Assembly: GCF_001591805.1 (NCBI RefSeq)
Contig: NZ_BCVP01000017.1
Span: 1 to 64,000, forward strand
Reading direction: 5' to 3'
Length of the DNA stretch: 64,000 nt
From: Neobacillus novalis NBRC 102450
Lineage (GTDB): Bacteria > Bacillota > Bacilli > Bacillales > Cytobacillaceae
This document shows, in pieces, positions 9,301 through 17,496 of this stretch (positions are counted from its first letter, which is position 1; every line of letters starts with the position of its first letter). The position numbers and the translations under genes are program-made. Under the pieces are notes generated by a model. The model was not told the origin of the DNA, made no database searches, and saw nothing but the letters and a program-made list of their open reading frames with translations.

Positions 9301-10539
9301 GAGGCAAGAGATGTCAGAATGGGGATGTATGGCCATAGCAATCAGCCGTCCCATCATATCGCCTACATGTATGATTACGCTGGACAGCCATGGAAGACAC
9401 AGGAAAAAGTCCGTGAAGCCCTTAATCGACTTTACATTGGCAGTGCAATCGGCCAAGGATATTCCGGGGATGAGGATAACGGTGAAATGTCCGCCTGGTA
9501 TATCTTAAGCGCAATGGGATTCTATCCGCTTAAAATGGGTACACCTGAATATGCGATTGGTGCACCGTTATTTAAGAAGGCAACCATCCATTTGGAAAAT
9601 GGAAAATCAATTGTTATAAACGCTCCTAACAATAGCAAGGAAAACAAATATGTGCAAAGTATGAAAGTAAATGGAAAAGCCTATGCTAAAACCTCCATAT
9701 TACATGCGGATATCGCCAATGGTGCCGTAATTGATTTTGAAATGGGATCCAAGCCATCCAAATGGGGCAGCGGAGATCAGGATATTTTACAATCGATTAC
9801 TCCGGGGTCTACAGATGGGACATCATTGTCTCCACTGCCATTACGTGATGTAACAGATCGTTTAATTGCAGCGGAAAAAGGAGCTGTAACTGTAAGTGAT
9901 GAGGGAAATGGACAATTATTGTTTGATAACACATCAAACACTCAATTATCTATGAAGAGTAAAACCCCATCGATTGTGTATCAATTTAAGGAAGGCAAAC
10001 AAAACGTAAAAATGTATACGTTGACTTCTTCAAAAGCTTCACAGAATGAGGATCCAAAATCTTGGGTATTAAAAGGTTCAAATGATGGGAAGAGTTGGAG
10101 CGTCCTTGATCAAAGAAAAAATGAAACGTTCCAATGGCGTCAATATACGAGGGCCTTTACGATTCAACATCCAGGGAAGTATTCACAGTATAAGCTCGAA
10201 ATAACAGAAAATGCTGGAGCGGAGGTTACTACTTTAGCAGAGCTTGAGCTCCTAGGCTATGATGATGTAACCAATAGCTATCAGGCTGTGTATGAGCTAA
10301 TGGAACAATTTAAACAGTCCAAAGACTTAACAGGACCAATGGCTGTACAATTGAACAACAGTTTAACCACATCGCTAGATCATTTCAAAAAGGATCATAA
10401 GGATCAGGCAATCAAGCATCTGGAAGATTTCTTAAAGCACCTTAATAATAAAGGTTTACAGGACCGGATTTCTTCTAAGGCAAAAGGGGTCCTCTCTGCC
10501 GATGCGAATCAACTGATTGTATTACTAGCAAGAGATTAA
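6304..10539 (+). CDS. Secreted GH92 alpha-mannosidase with F5/8-type and FIMAH domains
   Basis: This 1411-residue exported exo-alpha-mannosidase has a signal peptide ending near residue 32. An F5/8 type C-like carbohydrate-binding domain follows (about 88-222), then the GH92 beta-sandwich and catalytic (alpha/alpha)6 domains (about 235-1155), a second F5/8-like domain (about 1180-1320), and a C-terminal FIMAH-type helical domain (about 1325-1411). GH92 hallmarks are present: NGFWDTYRTAWP, ETNGWNMAFHVPQDGQGL with the likely general acid Glu944, GHSNQPSHHIAYMYDYAGQPW, and GDEDNGEMSAWY with Asp1056 and Asp1058. GH92 enzymes are Ca2+-dependent and remove alpha-1,2- or alpha-1,3-linked mannose from N-glycans or yeast mannan. 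There is no sortase signal, so it is secreted or held by its accessory domains. A strong AAGGAGG site precedes the start. Linkage specificity cannot be read here. Confidence 0.92.
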   Translation: MKKRAIQKIISSIVSLAVLTSVPVMQKPSVLAASSDSTSASKTDFFSSFEKSDLQLTWTNTVETDANGKKMSSGIDGNVKRDLILGDITDKVVQVTASANNPPNEIDSKLIDGDPTTKWLAFEPTANIVLKLAEPVAVVKYALTSANDAKGRDPKNWTLYGSLDGTNWTAVDTREGEDFKDRFQRNMYDLKNTTKYLYYKLDITKNAGDSITQLAEISLSDGIEVPAPPPGDMKSLIGKGPTSSYTAKTNVGWTGLGALNYSGTHLSDGRAYSYNKLYDVDILVTPATELSYFIAPEFTDKNHNDYSSTYVSVDLAFSDGTYLHDLKAVDQYGVGLNPKDQGDSKYLYVNQWNTIKSTIGSVAAGKTIKRILVAYDNPKGPGAFRGSIDDIKIDGKPVQKAFGSPIDYVNILRGTQSNGSFSRGNNFPAVAIPHGFNFWTPTTNAGSSWIYQYHESNSVNNLPQIQAFSVSHEPSPWMGDRQTFQVMPSASTAATPNANRDSRALEFNHANEIAQPHYYSVKFENGIRTEMTPTDHAAMFKFTFTGATSNLIFDNVNNNGGLTIDAKSGEITGYSDVKSGLSTGATRLFVYAAFDKPVIKSGKLTGESRNNVTGYVRFDTSKDEDKVVTMKIATSLISVEQAKKNLEQEIGLNDTFEGLKEKAKTEWNKKLGIIEVEGASEDQLVTLYSNLYRLFLYPNSAFENVGTTTDPVYKYASPYSAATGQDTATTTGAKIVDGKTYVNNGFWDTYRTAWPAYSLLTPTFAGELIDGFVQQYRDGGWIARWSSPGFANLMPGTSSDVAFADAYLKGVTNFDVQSFYQSAIRNAEAVSPNAGTGRKGLTTSIFDGYTNTSTGEGLAWAMDGYINDFGIANLAKALKEKGDKSDPYYANYAADYQYFLNRAQNYVHMFNPSIEFFNGRTANGAWRSTPDNFNPAVWGSDYTETNGWNMAFHVPQDGQGLANLYGGKEGLATKLDQFFSTSETGLFPGSYGGTIHEMREARDVRMGMYGHSNQPSHHIAYMYDYAGQPWKTQEKVREALNRLYIGSAIGQGYSGDEDNGEMSAWYILSAMGFYPLKMGTPEYAIGAPLFKKATIHLENGKSIVINAPNNSKENKYVQSMKVNGKAYAKTSILHADIANGAVIDFEMGSKPSKWGSGDQDILQSITPGSTDGTSLSPLPLRDVTDRLIAAEKGAVTVSDEGNGQLLFDNTSNTQLSMKSKTPSIVYQFKEGKQNVKMYTLTSSKASQNEDPKSWVLKGSNDGKSWSVLDQRKNETFQWRQYTRAFTIQHPGKYSQYKLEITENAGAEVTTLAELELLGYDDVTNSYQAVYELMEQFKQSKDLTGPMAVQLNNSLTTSLDHFKKDHKDQAIKHLEDFLKHLNNKGLQDRISSKAKGVLSADANQLIVLLARD

Positions 10540-10562
10540 GAGATTAGATTTTGAAAAAATAA

Positions 10563-10606
10563 AATCGCAGTAACTGACCACGAATGTCGTAGGGGGTCAA
10601 CTGCTC
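10563..10606 (+). other. Intergenic stem-loop before ROK kinase gene
   Basis: GCAGT-AAC-TGACC pairs with GGTCA-ACTGC in the 143-nt gap between the mannosidase and kinase genes. It has no U-run, so it is more likely an mRNA-processing or stability element than a terminator. Confidence 0.35.
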
Positions 10607-10682
10607 CTATGGCATTCTGGTTGTAAAATCTTTATGGTTTGTGGTCTTAGAAGTATGAAAGATAAAATGAGGTGTATGGAGG

Positions 10683-11597
10683 ATGCGGAAGAGTGAGAAA
10701 GAGGAGCGCTTAGCAGTTGGTGTTGATTTGGGCGGGACGAATATTCGGGTAGCGCTGATTAATGAACTGGGTCAAATTTTAAAAGAGTGTAATCGTAAAA
10801 CAGAAGCCGATAGAGATAGAGATTACATTATTCAAAATATGATCACGATGATTAAGACGGTAAAGGAAGACCGACAGATTCAAGGGATTGGAATCGGTTC
10901 ACCAGGCCCTATCAATCAAGTAAAAGGTCTAATCCTTGATCCGCCAAATTTAAAAACGCTGCATCAATGTTCGATTGTTGAGATGATTCAAAGCGAAATA
11001 AAGGAAATTCCAATCTATTTAGAAAACGATGCCAATGTGGCCGCCCTCGCAGAGGCAAGAGCCGGAGCCGGATTCGGGAAGAAAAGTGTTATTTACATTA
11101 CTGTAAGTACTGGAATCGGAGCAGGCATTGTCATTGACGGAAAACTTTTTGTCGGAGAACAGGGAAATGCAGGCGAAATAGGAAACATGATTATCCGTGA
11201 GAGTGGTCCAACGGTTTCTAACCTAAACACTGGTTCCTTAGAAGCACTCGCATCTGGAACGGCAATTGCAAGAGAAGGGAAAAACCGCTTAGGAATTCAC
11301 GGCGGTGCCAAGGAAGTATTTCAATTGGCAATGGATGGGGATGAGGTGGCAATTAATATCGTAGACGAGGTAATATCGTATCTTTCCATTGGTATTGCCA
11401 ACCTTATGCATACATTTAACCCTTCCATCTTTGTGTTGGGTGGAGGAGTGATGCAGTCCGGAAGTTGGTTATTGCCACAGTTAAGAGAGAAAACAGCAGA
11501 TTTATTATTTCCAAGCATGAAAAATCATCTAATCATTGAGCCTCCCATGCTGGATAAAAAAGCTGGGGTAATTGGTGCAGGATTTTTAGTTATATGA
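10683..11597 (+). CDS. ROK family sugar kinase (gluco-/mannokinase-like)
   Basis: This 304-residue cytoplasmic ROK protein has the N-terminal phosphate loop VGVDLGGTNIRVAL, the catalytic Asp in ENDAN, and GIGSPGP. It has no HTH domain, so it is an enzyme. It probably phosphorylates the hexose released or imported by the upstream mannosidase and ABC genes. The usual ROK zinc site CxCGxxGC is absent: the segment reads GPTVSNLNTGSLE, with all the cysteines replaced. This differs from standard glucokinases of the family and resembles zinc-free ROK kinases. The ATG lies directly against a GGAGG, so the TGAGGTG about 8 nt upstream is the more likely ribosome-binding site. Mannose or glucose as substrate is inferred from context. 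Confidence 0.8.
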   Translation: MRKSEKEERLAVGVDLGGTNIRVALINELGQILKECNRKTEADRDRDYIIQNMITMIKTVKEDRQIQGIGIGSPGPINQVKGLILDPPNLKTLHQCSIVEMIQSEIKEIPIYLENDANVAALAEARAGAGFGKKSVIYITVSTGIGAGIVIDGKLFVGEQGNAGEIGNMIIRESGPTVSNLNTGSLEALASGTAIAREGKNRLGIHGGAKEVFQLAMDGDEVAINIVDEVISYLSIGIANLMHTFNPSIFVLGGGVMQSGSWLLPQLREKTADLLFPSMKNHLIIEPPMLDKKAGVIGAGFLVI

Positions 11598-11650
11598 TTT
11601 TTTAAATAAAATTAATTCATGTACATAATTTGTTATGCGGGGTATTTATT

Positions 11651-12850
11651 ATGAAGGAATATGTGGAGCAAAACCTCACTAAAAAGATGAATTCAATAAA
11701 AGTCCTTGATTTTATCCGAAAAAAGGGCCGGATTACAAAGGCTGAACTTGCTGAGGAGACAAAATTAACGTTTGCGGCGATTTCAAATATTATCAATGAT
11801 TTAATCAAGAATGGCATGATTAAGGAATGCGGCGAAGGTCTCTCAAGTGGCGGAAGAAAGCCGATTCTTTATGAATTGAATTCGGAAGCCTTGTACGTAA
11901 TGGGGATCGATATAACCGTTGATGAAAAGGTAAGGTTTGGTCTATTTACCTTTAATACCGTACTGGTTAGCGAATTATGCCTGGATTCTCCAATCATAAA
12001 AGGACCGGATGAATATATCGAGATTATTAAAAAAGGAATAAGGGAGCTAATTGAGCAGGAAGGTATTGACTATCAAAAAATTGTAGGGATTGGGGTTTCT
12101 ATCCCAGGGCCGATTAACTCGATAACAGGTGAGGTCATATCGCCACCCAATTTACCCCTTTGGAGACAGGTTCCCTTAAAGGAAATTTTAGAAAAAGAAC
12201 TTCAAATTCCCATCAAAATTGAAAAAGACGCCAATCTATCAGCATTGGGGGAAAAGTGGTTTGGAGCAGGGAGAGAGGCAGAAAATCTAGTCTACCTGTT
12301 TGTCGGTGAAGGGATCGGCAGCGGCGTGATCTTAAATGGAACGCTGATTAATAATAAAGGGTTTGGGATTGGTGAAATCGGCCACTGTACCATCGATAGC
12401 TTTGGCCCCCTCTGTAATTGTGGAAATTACGGGTGCTTGGAATTAAAAGCCTCCGGCCTAGCCGTTGTGAAGAAGGTGAAAGAAGGATTACAGCAAGGTT
12501 ATAAAACGAGTTATCATTATCCCGCTATTGAACAAATTTCGTTTTCAAACATATTAGAAGCAATTGACTCGAAAGATCCGTTTACGATAGAAGTGGTCGA
12601 AGAGGCAGCTAACTATCTAGGGATTGGCCTAACAAACGTGATTAATTATTTTAATCCAGACATGATTATTATTGGCGGGAAACTTCCAGAGAAATATGAA
12701 AAAATGATTGAACTATCAGCCAGCATCGCTAGGAATCGCGCCATCGAAGTATTTCAAAAAGACCTATCCATCATCCCAGGCAGCCTAAAAGAAAAATCAA
12801 CCATAATGGGCGCAGCCGCTTTAATATTAGAGGATATTTTTAGAAACTAG
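11651..12850 (+). CDS. ROK family transcriptional repressor (NagC/XylR type)
   Basis: This 399-residue regulator has an N-terminal winged helix (about residues 10-65, VLDFIRKKGRITKAELAEETKLTFAAISNIINDLIKNGMI) and a ROK sugar-binding domain. The zinc motif CNCGNYGCLE is intact. The N-terminal phosphate loop is degenerate (GIDITVDEK instead of DxGGT), which suits a sensor rather than a kinase. It ends the mannoside locus and probably represses it until a hexose or hexose phosphate binds. ATG 11651 is preferred over the upstream TTG. The stop codon abuts a GC-rich palindrome. Confidence 0.88.
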   Translation: MKEYVEQNLTKKMNSIKVLDFIRKKGRITKAELAEETKLTFAAISNIINDLIKNGMIKECGEGLSSGGRKPILYELNSEALYVMGIDITVDEKVRFGLFTFNTVLVSELCLDSPIIKGPDEYIEIIKKGIRELIEQEGIDYQKIVGIGVSIPGPINSITGEVISPPNLPLWRQVPLKEILEKELQIPIKIEKDANLSALGEKWFGAGREAENLVYLFVGEGIGSGVILNGTLINNKGFGIGEIGHCTIDSFGPLCNCGNYGCLELKASGLAVVKKVKEGLQQGYKTSYHYPAIEQISFSNILEAIDSKDPFTIEVVEEAANYLGIGLTNVINYFNPDMIIIGGKLPEKYEKMIELSASIARNRAIEVFQKDLSIIPGSLKEKSTIMGAAALILEDIFRN

Positions 12851-12869
12851 GGACGAGATGCTTCGTCCC
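12850..12869. repeat. GC-rich palindrome on the stop codon of the ROK repressor
   Basis: GGGACGA and TCGTCCC flank a 6-nt loop, and the first G is the last base of the TAG stop. It belongs to the scattered GC-rich repeat family and may serve as a 3' mRNA hairpin. It is followed by a short T-rich stretch near 12870. Confidence 0.55.
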
Positions 12870-12940
12870 AATTTTTGTGCCCGTTCGAGCGGTTTTTTCG
12901 AAGGAACGGTCACATAACCCACGTTATACTGTGCTATTCT

Positions 12941-13087
12941 CTAATCCGTAACGTTTTTTACTTCAGATTCATGCACTAATTCAATATTAAATTTGCTGCC
13001 GTTTTCTCTAATTTCCCAATAGCCGGACGTATACTTGTGAATAACTGTATAAAGCTTCCCGTTGTACTGTACTTCTTCTAATTCCAA
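12941..13087 (-). CDS. Small conserved-looking hypothetical protein (48 aa)
   Basis: A 48-residue minus-strand frame starts at TTG 13087 behind AGGGTGAT; GTG 13096 is an in-frame alternative. The peptide begins MELEEVQYNGKLYTVIHKYT and continues GYWEIRE...KFNIELVHESEV. Its alternating hydrophobic and polar residues suggest a small beta-rich domain. Codon use matches real genes of the window, and it lies in an otherwise empty 450-nt gap. I do not know its function. The good ribosome-binding site and coherent composition are the support. Confidence 0.6.
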   Translation of the reverse strand: MELEEVQYNGKLYTVIHKYTSGYWEIRENGSKFNIELVHESEVKNVTD

Positions 13088-13296
13088 AACTATCACCCTA
13101 TCTTAAAAAATGAGTGATATTATATATATTCATCATCAATGCTTTTATTCCCAATAATAATGTGGTAATTCCTTAATTTTGCAGGAAATTCCCTCCATTC
13201 CTTCCAAAATCATTTCGGTTGACGGAAAGCCATATATCAGATATTATGAATTCGAGATACTTACATCAAAGATAGCAAAAGGAGAGTTTTTATATA

Positions 13297-13929
13297 ATGA
13301 ACATTTTAGTAGTAAAAGCAAATAATCGTCCAGCTTCAGAAGCTGTATCAAGTAAAATGTATGAAACTTTCATGGAGAACCTAGAAGGCGTGAACGTAAC
13401 AACTTACGATGTGTTTGCAGAAGATATGCCTTACTTTGGTCAGGATTTATTCAATGCTTTTGGCAAAATGCAATCAGGTGAAGAGCTGACAGATGTTGAA
13501 CAACGTATTTTAGCAGCTAAACAAAAAGCGATGGATGCCTTACAAGCAGCCGACGTTGTTGTCTTTGCCTTCCCACTATGGAACTTAACAATCCCTGCTA
13601 AATTACAAACGTTCATCGATTATGTATACGCAGCCGGTTTCACCTTTAAATATGACGAAAATGGCCAAATGGTCAGCTTAATGACGGATAAAAAAGCCGT
13701 TATTCTAAGTGCGCGTGGCGGTATTTACTCCACACCAGAAGCAGCACCAATGGAAATGGCTGCAAGCTACATCAAAAACGTTGTTGGCGGCGTATTCGGG
13801 ATGGAAATCGTTGATGAAGTCATTATCGAAGGTCATGCTGCAATGCCAGCACAAGCTGAAACCATTGTTGCAGATGGTTTAGCAAAAGTTGCAGAAGTTG
13901 CAAAAAGCTTTTCCGCAGTTCTAGCATAA
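13297..13929 (+). CDS. azoR: FMN-dependent NADH-azoreductase / quinone oxidoreductase
   Basis: This 210-residue flavodoxin-fold enzyme of the AzoR/AcpD family performs two-electron reduction of quinones and azo compounds with NADH. The FMN-binding elements are the N-terminal strand NILVVKANNRP with the following SKMYETF helix, FAFPLWNLTIPAKLQTFIDYV (about residues 88-108) and SARGGIYS. It is cytosolic and probably a homodimer, with the usual family length. It stands alone: a ribosome-binding site GGAGAG precedes it and a strong terminator follows. Family members in Bacillus protect against quinones and thiol-reactive electrophiles, which fits the carboxylesterase and dioxygenase genes near 54 kb only in a general way. 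Confidence 0.92.
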   Translation: MNILVVKANNRPASEAVSSKMYETFMENLEGVNVTTYDVFAEDMPYFGQDLFNAFGKMQSGEELTDVEQRILAAKQKAMDALQAADVVVFAFPLWNLTIPAKLQTFIDYVYAAGFTFKYDENGQMVSLMTDKKAVILSARGGIYSTPEAAPMEMAASYIKNVVGGVFGMEIVDEVIIEGHAAMPAQAETIVADGLAKVAEVAKSFSAVLA

Positions 13930-13939
13930 TAAACATAAA

Positions 13940-13998
13940 AAAAGATCAGTCCTCCACTGCTTTTATAAGCAGCGAGGGACTGGTCTTTTTTTTTTTTT
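13940..13998 (+). terminator. Rho-independent terminator after azoR
   Basis: AAAAGATCAGTCC pairs with GGACTGGTCTTTT, and the inner arms CTGCT/AGCAG also pair. A long T-run follows. Confidence 0.9.
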
Positions 13999-14197
13999 TC
14001 AAAATCAACAAAAAGGCATTAAATAAACGGAAATATTTGCAAATTTCCGAATTATCATTTACTAAAAGGCAAATTAAATGTAGTATGTTTATATACCTGT
14101 TAATTATTTGTCAATTCGAAAAAATCGAAAAATGCTGATGGATGACAATCAGACAGGCCGCATACATAGTAAATAAACAACAGGGAGGAGGTTTGGG

Positions 14198-14926
14198 ATG
14201 ATTCGGTTTGATACTGTTAACAAATATTTTGGGGACTTCCATGTGCTCAAAAATATTAATCTAGAAATTAATAAAGGGGAAGTAGTCGTTGTGATCGGAC
14301 CTTCTGGATCGGGGAAAAGTACGATGCTTCGCTGTATAAACCGTCTGGAAACCATCACTGACGGGGAATTAACCGTTAACGATTTGAAAGTGAATGACAA
14401 AAAAACGGATATCAATCAGTTAAGGCGAAATATTGGGATGGTATTTCAGCATTTTTACTTATATCCGCATAAAACCGTTCTTGAAAACATTACGACGGCA
14501 CCCATGAAGGTATTAAAGCAATCGAAAGAGGAAGCAGAGAAAGTAGCAAGGTATTATCTTGAAAAAGTGGGTATACCAGAAAAAGCAGACTCCTACCCAT
14601 CTCAGTTATCAGGGGGCCAGCAGCAAAGGGTTGCGATTGCAAGAGGCCTTGCCATGAAACCTGAAATTATGCTGTTTGATGAACCTACATCTGCTCTGGA
14701 TCCGGAAATGATTGGTGAAGTACTCGATGTTATGAAGGCGTTAGCAAAAGAAGGGATGACGATGGTGGTCGTTACCCATGAAATGGGATTTGCCAGAGAA
14801 GTTGCAGATCGCATCATCTTTATGGACCACGGACAAATTCTTGAACAGGGAAAACCGGCTGATTTTTACGCGAATCCAAAAGAAGAAAGGGCACGCCTAT
14901 TTCTCAGCCGTATATTAAATCATTAA
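14198..14926 (+). CDS. glnQ: Glutamine/polar amino acid ABC transporter ATP-binding protein
   Basis: This 242-residue ATPase of the polar amino acid uptake family has Walker [10 protein letters not shown] (about 32-40), the Q-loop [10 protein letters not shown], the signature LSGGQQQR, Walker [14 protein letters not shown] and a switch His in VTHEM. It powers the permease pair encoded two genes downstream. It is the first gene of an operon with order ATPase, binding protein, permease, permease, as in B. subtilis glnQHMP. A strong GGGAGGAGG precedes the ATG. Glutamine specificity is inferred from gene order and similarity. Confidence 0.92.
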   Translation: MIRFDTVNKYFGDFHVLKNINLEINKGEVVVVIGPSGSGKSTMLRCINRLETITDGELTVNDLKVNDKKTDINQLRRNIGMVFQHFYLYPHKTVLENITTAPMKVLKQSKEEAEKVARYYLEKVGIPEKADSYPSQLSGGQQQRVAIARGLAMKPEIMLFDEPTSALDPEMIGEVLDVMKALAKEGMTMVVVTHEMGFAREVADRIIFMDHGQILEQGKPADFYANPKEERARLFLSRILNH

Positions 14927-14943
14927 ACTTTAGGGGGAATACT

Positions 14944-15759
14944 ATGTTTAAGAGTAAAACAAGTAAGATCGCGGGAGTTCTTTTATTATCGGCTTCCATG
15001 CTGCTTTCAGCATGCGGCAAAGGGGATAAGGAAACATCAGGAACAGCAGCAAAAAATGCCTTAGAGCAAATTAAATCAAAAGACAAAATTGTTATCGGTG
15101 TAAAATATGATACAAGATTATTTGGACTTAAAAACCCATCCACTGGAGACGTAGAAGGTTTTGATATTGATATTTCAAAAGAGCTGGCAAAAGACCTTCT
15201 TGGTGACGCTAAAAAGGTAGAGTTTAAAGAAGTTACTTCTAAAACCCGTATCCCAATGTTAAACAATGGCGATATTGATGCAATCGTCGCAACAATGACG
15301 ATTTCTGAGGAACGCAAAAAAGAAGTTGATTTCTCAGATGTTTACTTTGATGCTGGACAATCACTGCTTGTCAAAAAGGGAAGCGCAATCAAAGGACTTG
15401 AAGATTTGAAAAAGGGTACGAAGGTTCTTGCCGTTAAAGGCTCAACATCAGCGATAAATATCCGTCAAAAAGCTCCAGACACGACGGTATTAGAATTCGA
15501 AAACTATACGGAAGCCTTTACAGCACTTAAAGCTGGTCAGGGCGATGCCTTAACAACGGATGACTCTATTCTCTACGGAATGGCTGACCAAGATTCAAAC
15601 TATGAGTTGGTCGGTGGTACTTTTACAGATGAACCTTACGGAATTGCGGTTAAAAAAGGAAATAAAGAATTAGTCGACGCCATTAATAGCGCATTAAAGA
15701 AGATGAAAGAGAACGGAAAGTACGATGAAATTCACAAAAAGTGGATCAAATCCCACTAA
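14944..15759 (+). CDS. glnH: Glutamine-type amino acid-binding lipoprotein
   Basis: This 271-residue extracellular family 3 binding protein has a lipobox LSAC (Cys24). The fold markers are KDKIVIGVKYDTRLFGLKNP, GFDIDISKELAKDLLGD, NGDIDAIVATMTISEERKKEVDFS and GKYDEIHKKW near the C-terminus. It captures a polar amino acid, most likely glutamine, outside the membrane. It starts 18 nt after glnQ. A stem-loop in the following gap probably raises its expression relative to the permeases. Confidence 0.9.
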   Translation: MFKSKTSKIAGVLLLSASMLLSACGKGDKETSGTAAKNALEQIKSKDKIVIGVKYDTRLFGLKNPSTGDVEGFDIDISKELAKDLLGDAKKVEFKEVTSKTRIPMLNNGDIDAIVATMTISEERKKEVDFSDVYFDAGQSLLVKKGSAIKGLEDLKKGTKVLAVKGSTSAINIRQKAPDTTVLEFENYTEAFTALKAGQGDALTTDDSILYGMADQDSNYELVGGTFTDEPYGIAVKKGNKELVDAINSALKKMKENGKYDEIHKKWIKSH

Positions 15760-15774
15760 CATCCACTGATATCG

Positions 15775-15797
15775 GGATGGGCAGAACATGCTCATCC
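15775..15797 (+). other. Intercistronic hairpin after glnH
   Basis: GGATGGGCA pairs with TGCTCATCC (one G-U pair) over a 5-nt loop, without a T-run. It lies in the 72-nt gap between glnH and glnM, where mRNA-stabilising hairpins commonly sit. Confidence 0.5.
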
Positions 15798-15831
15798 TGA
15801 CCACTTCTAGGAAAAAGGAGGGGAGATCAAT

Positions 15832-16485
15832 ATGCTTGATTTTTCGATACTGATTAATAACTTGGATACATATTTAGAAGGATTTAAGAATACCGTGCTG
15901 GCAAGTATCATTGCCCTAATCGGAAGCTTTATTATTGGCGTAATTGTAGCTGTTATGAGAATCGCACCCATTAAACCTTTGAATTGGATTGGCAGCGCGT
16001 ATGTTGAGTTTATCAGAAATATTCCTCTTCTCATCATAGCTTTCTTCTTTTATATCGGTCTTCCTTCAATCGGTGTAACGTTATCCGGATTTGTGGCAGG
16101 GACGATTGCCCTTGCCATTTATACCGCATCATTCATTGCCGAAGCGATTCGAGCTGGAATACAAGCTGTACCAAAAGGACAAATGGAGGCAGCAAGATCA
16201 TCTGGTCTCACCTATTTGCAGGCAATGCGAATCATTATTTTACCGCAAGCGATTAAAATAGTCATTCCTCCAATTGGCAACCAGTTTATTAATCTTGTAA
16301 AAAACTCCGCTATTTTGGGAATGATTGCTGGGTTAGATTTAATGTACTTCGGCGATCTTGTATCCTCCCATACATTCGTTACATTTCCCGTATACATTTT
16401 TGTAGCGATGTTTTATCTTGTGTTAACAATACCATTAAGTCTGGGCGTTGGTTATTTGGAAAAACGCTTGGCTAGAAGCCATTAA
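15832..16485 (+). CDS. glnM: Glutamine ABC transporter permease
   Basis: This 217-residue HisM-type membrane permease has about five transmembrane helices. The motifs EFIRNIPLLIIAFFFY and the cytoplasmic loop QMEAARSSGLTYLQAMRIIILPQA contact the ATPase. A strong AAAGGAGGGG lies ahead of the ATG. It pairs with the next gene, 12 nt downstream, to form the membrane channel for the amino acid bound by GlnH. Confidence 0.9.
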   Translation: MLDFSILINNLDTYLEGFKNTVLASIIALIGSFIIGVIVAVMRIAPIKPLNWIGSAYVEFIRNIPLLIIAFFFYIGLPSIGVTLSGFVAGTIALAIYTASFIAEAIRAGIQAVPKGQMEAARSSGLTYLQAMRIIILPQAIKIVIPPIGNQFINLVKNSAILGMIAGLDLMYFGDLVSSHTFVTFPVYIFVAMFYLVLTIPLSLGVGYLEKRLARSH

Positions 16486-16497
16486 GGAGGGGGAATT

Positions 16498-17148
16498 ATG
16501 GATATTGCAGGCGCTCTCTCAGTCGATCATTTAAAATTCCTCGCCGATGGGTTTAAGTTGACGCTTTACGTTGCCTTTATTTCTATTGTACTAAGCTTTA
16601 TTATTGGAATCGTGTTTGGGACTTTACGATATGCAAACATTCCGTTCCTATCGAAGGTCGTGGCAGTAATTGTCGAAACGATACGGAATCTGCCGTTGCT
16701 GCTTATCATTTTCTTTATCTTTTTTGCCCTGCCGGAAGTGGGACTTAAGCTAAGCCCAACGGTTGCAGCGATAGCGGCATTGACTGTGTTTGAGTCAGCG
16801 ATGCTGGCTGAGATTGTAAGGAGCGGCTTGAATTCCATTGATAAAGGACAAATTGAAGCTGCCCGTTCATCAGGGTTAACGTATATCCAAACATTAGTGT
16901 CTATTGTCATGCCACAAGCACTTCGGCGCATGGTTCCACCGATTGTCAGTCAATTTATTTCGTTATTGAAGGACACTTCACTGTGTGTGATTATTGCCCT
17001 GCCGGAATTCATGCACAATGCCCAAATCATTTATGCGCAAAATATTAATTTCATTATTCCAATCTTTGTGGTAGTGGCTTTCATGTACTTTATTGTCAAC
17101 TATTGTTTGTCATTAATCGCGCGCAGGCTTGAAAGCAGGCAAGCATAG
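16498..17148 (+). CDS. glnP: Glutamine ABC transporter permease
   Basis: This 216-residue HisM-type permease is the second half of the channel. It carries ETIRNLPLLLIIFFIFF and the EAA-like loop GQIEAARSSGLTYIQTLVSIVMPQA. It ends the glnQHMP operon, with AAGGAGGGGG before its ATG and a terminator 50 nt after its stop. The two permeases are clearly paralogous in the ATPase-contact loop. Confidence 0.9.
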   Translation: MDIAGALSVDHLKFLADGFKLTLYVAFISIVLSFIIGIVFGTLRYANIPFLSKVVAVIVETIRNLPLLLIIFFIFFALPEVGLKLSPTVAAIAALTVFESAMLAEIVRSGLNSIDKGQIEAARSSGLTYIQTLVSIVMPQALRRMVPPIVSQFISLLKDTSLCVIIALPEFMHNAQIIYAQNINFIIPIFVVVAFMYFIVNYCLSLIARRLESRQA

Positions 17149-17196
17149 AAGGAGAGACAAGGGACGAGGATCCAAAAATTGAATTAACAACACAAA

Positions 17197-17234
17197 TAGG
17201 GTATGGAACCGCAATGGTTCTATACCTTTTATTT
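17197..17234 (+). terminator. Rho-independent terminator of the gln operon
   Basis: GGTATGGAACC pairs with GGTTCTATACC over a GCAAT loop and is followed by TTTTATTT. The rest of the gap to 17497 is AT-rich with possible -10 boxes (TATAAT near 17337 and 17427), but no convincingly spaced -35 box. Confidence 0.85.
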
Positions 17235-17496
17235 ATATGGATATATCAGCATTTATCACTTTTTAACAAGACGATTTGCATAGCAAATCACAACATCATT
17301 TTTTGGTTTTTACAAACTTTCCAATAAAGAAAATCCTATAATTAAAAGTTTACTATACTTGGTTATATTAATTCGATTTTTTTCAAAAAATCAGAAAAAT
17401 AGGTATGAAAAAATAAGAAGAAAAGGTATAATTTAGATAAACTTAGTTAATTAAATTTATTAAGATAGTTATCTTTGGAAGAAAGCGAGAATAGTT

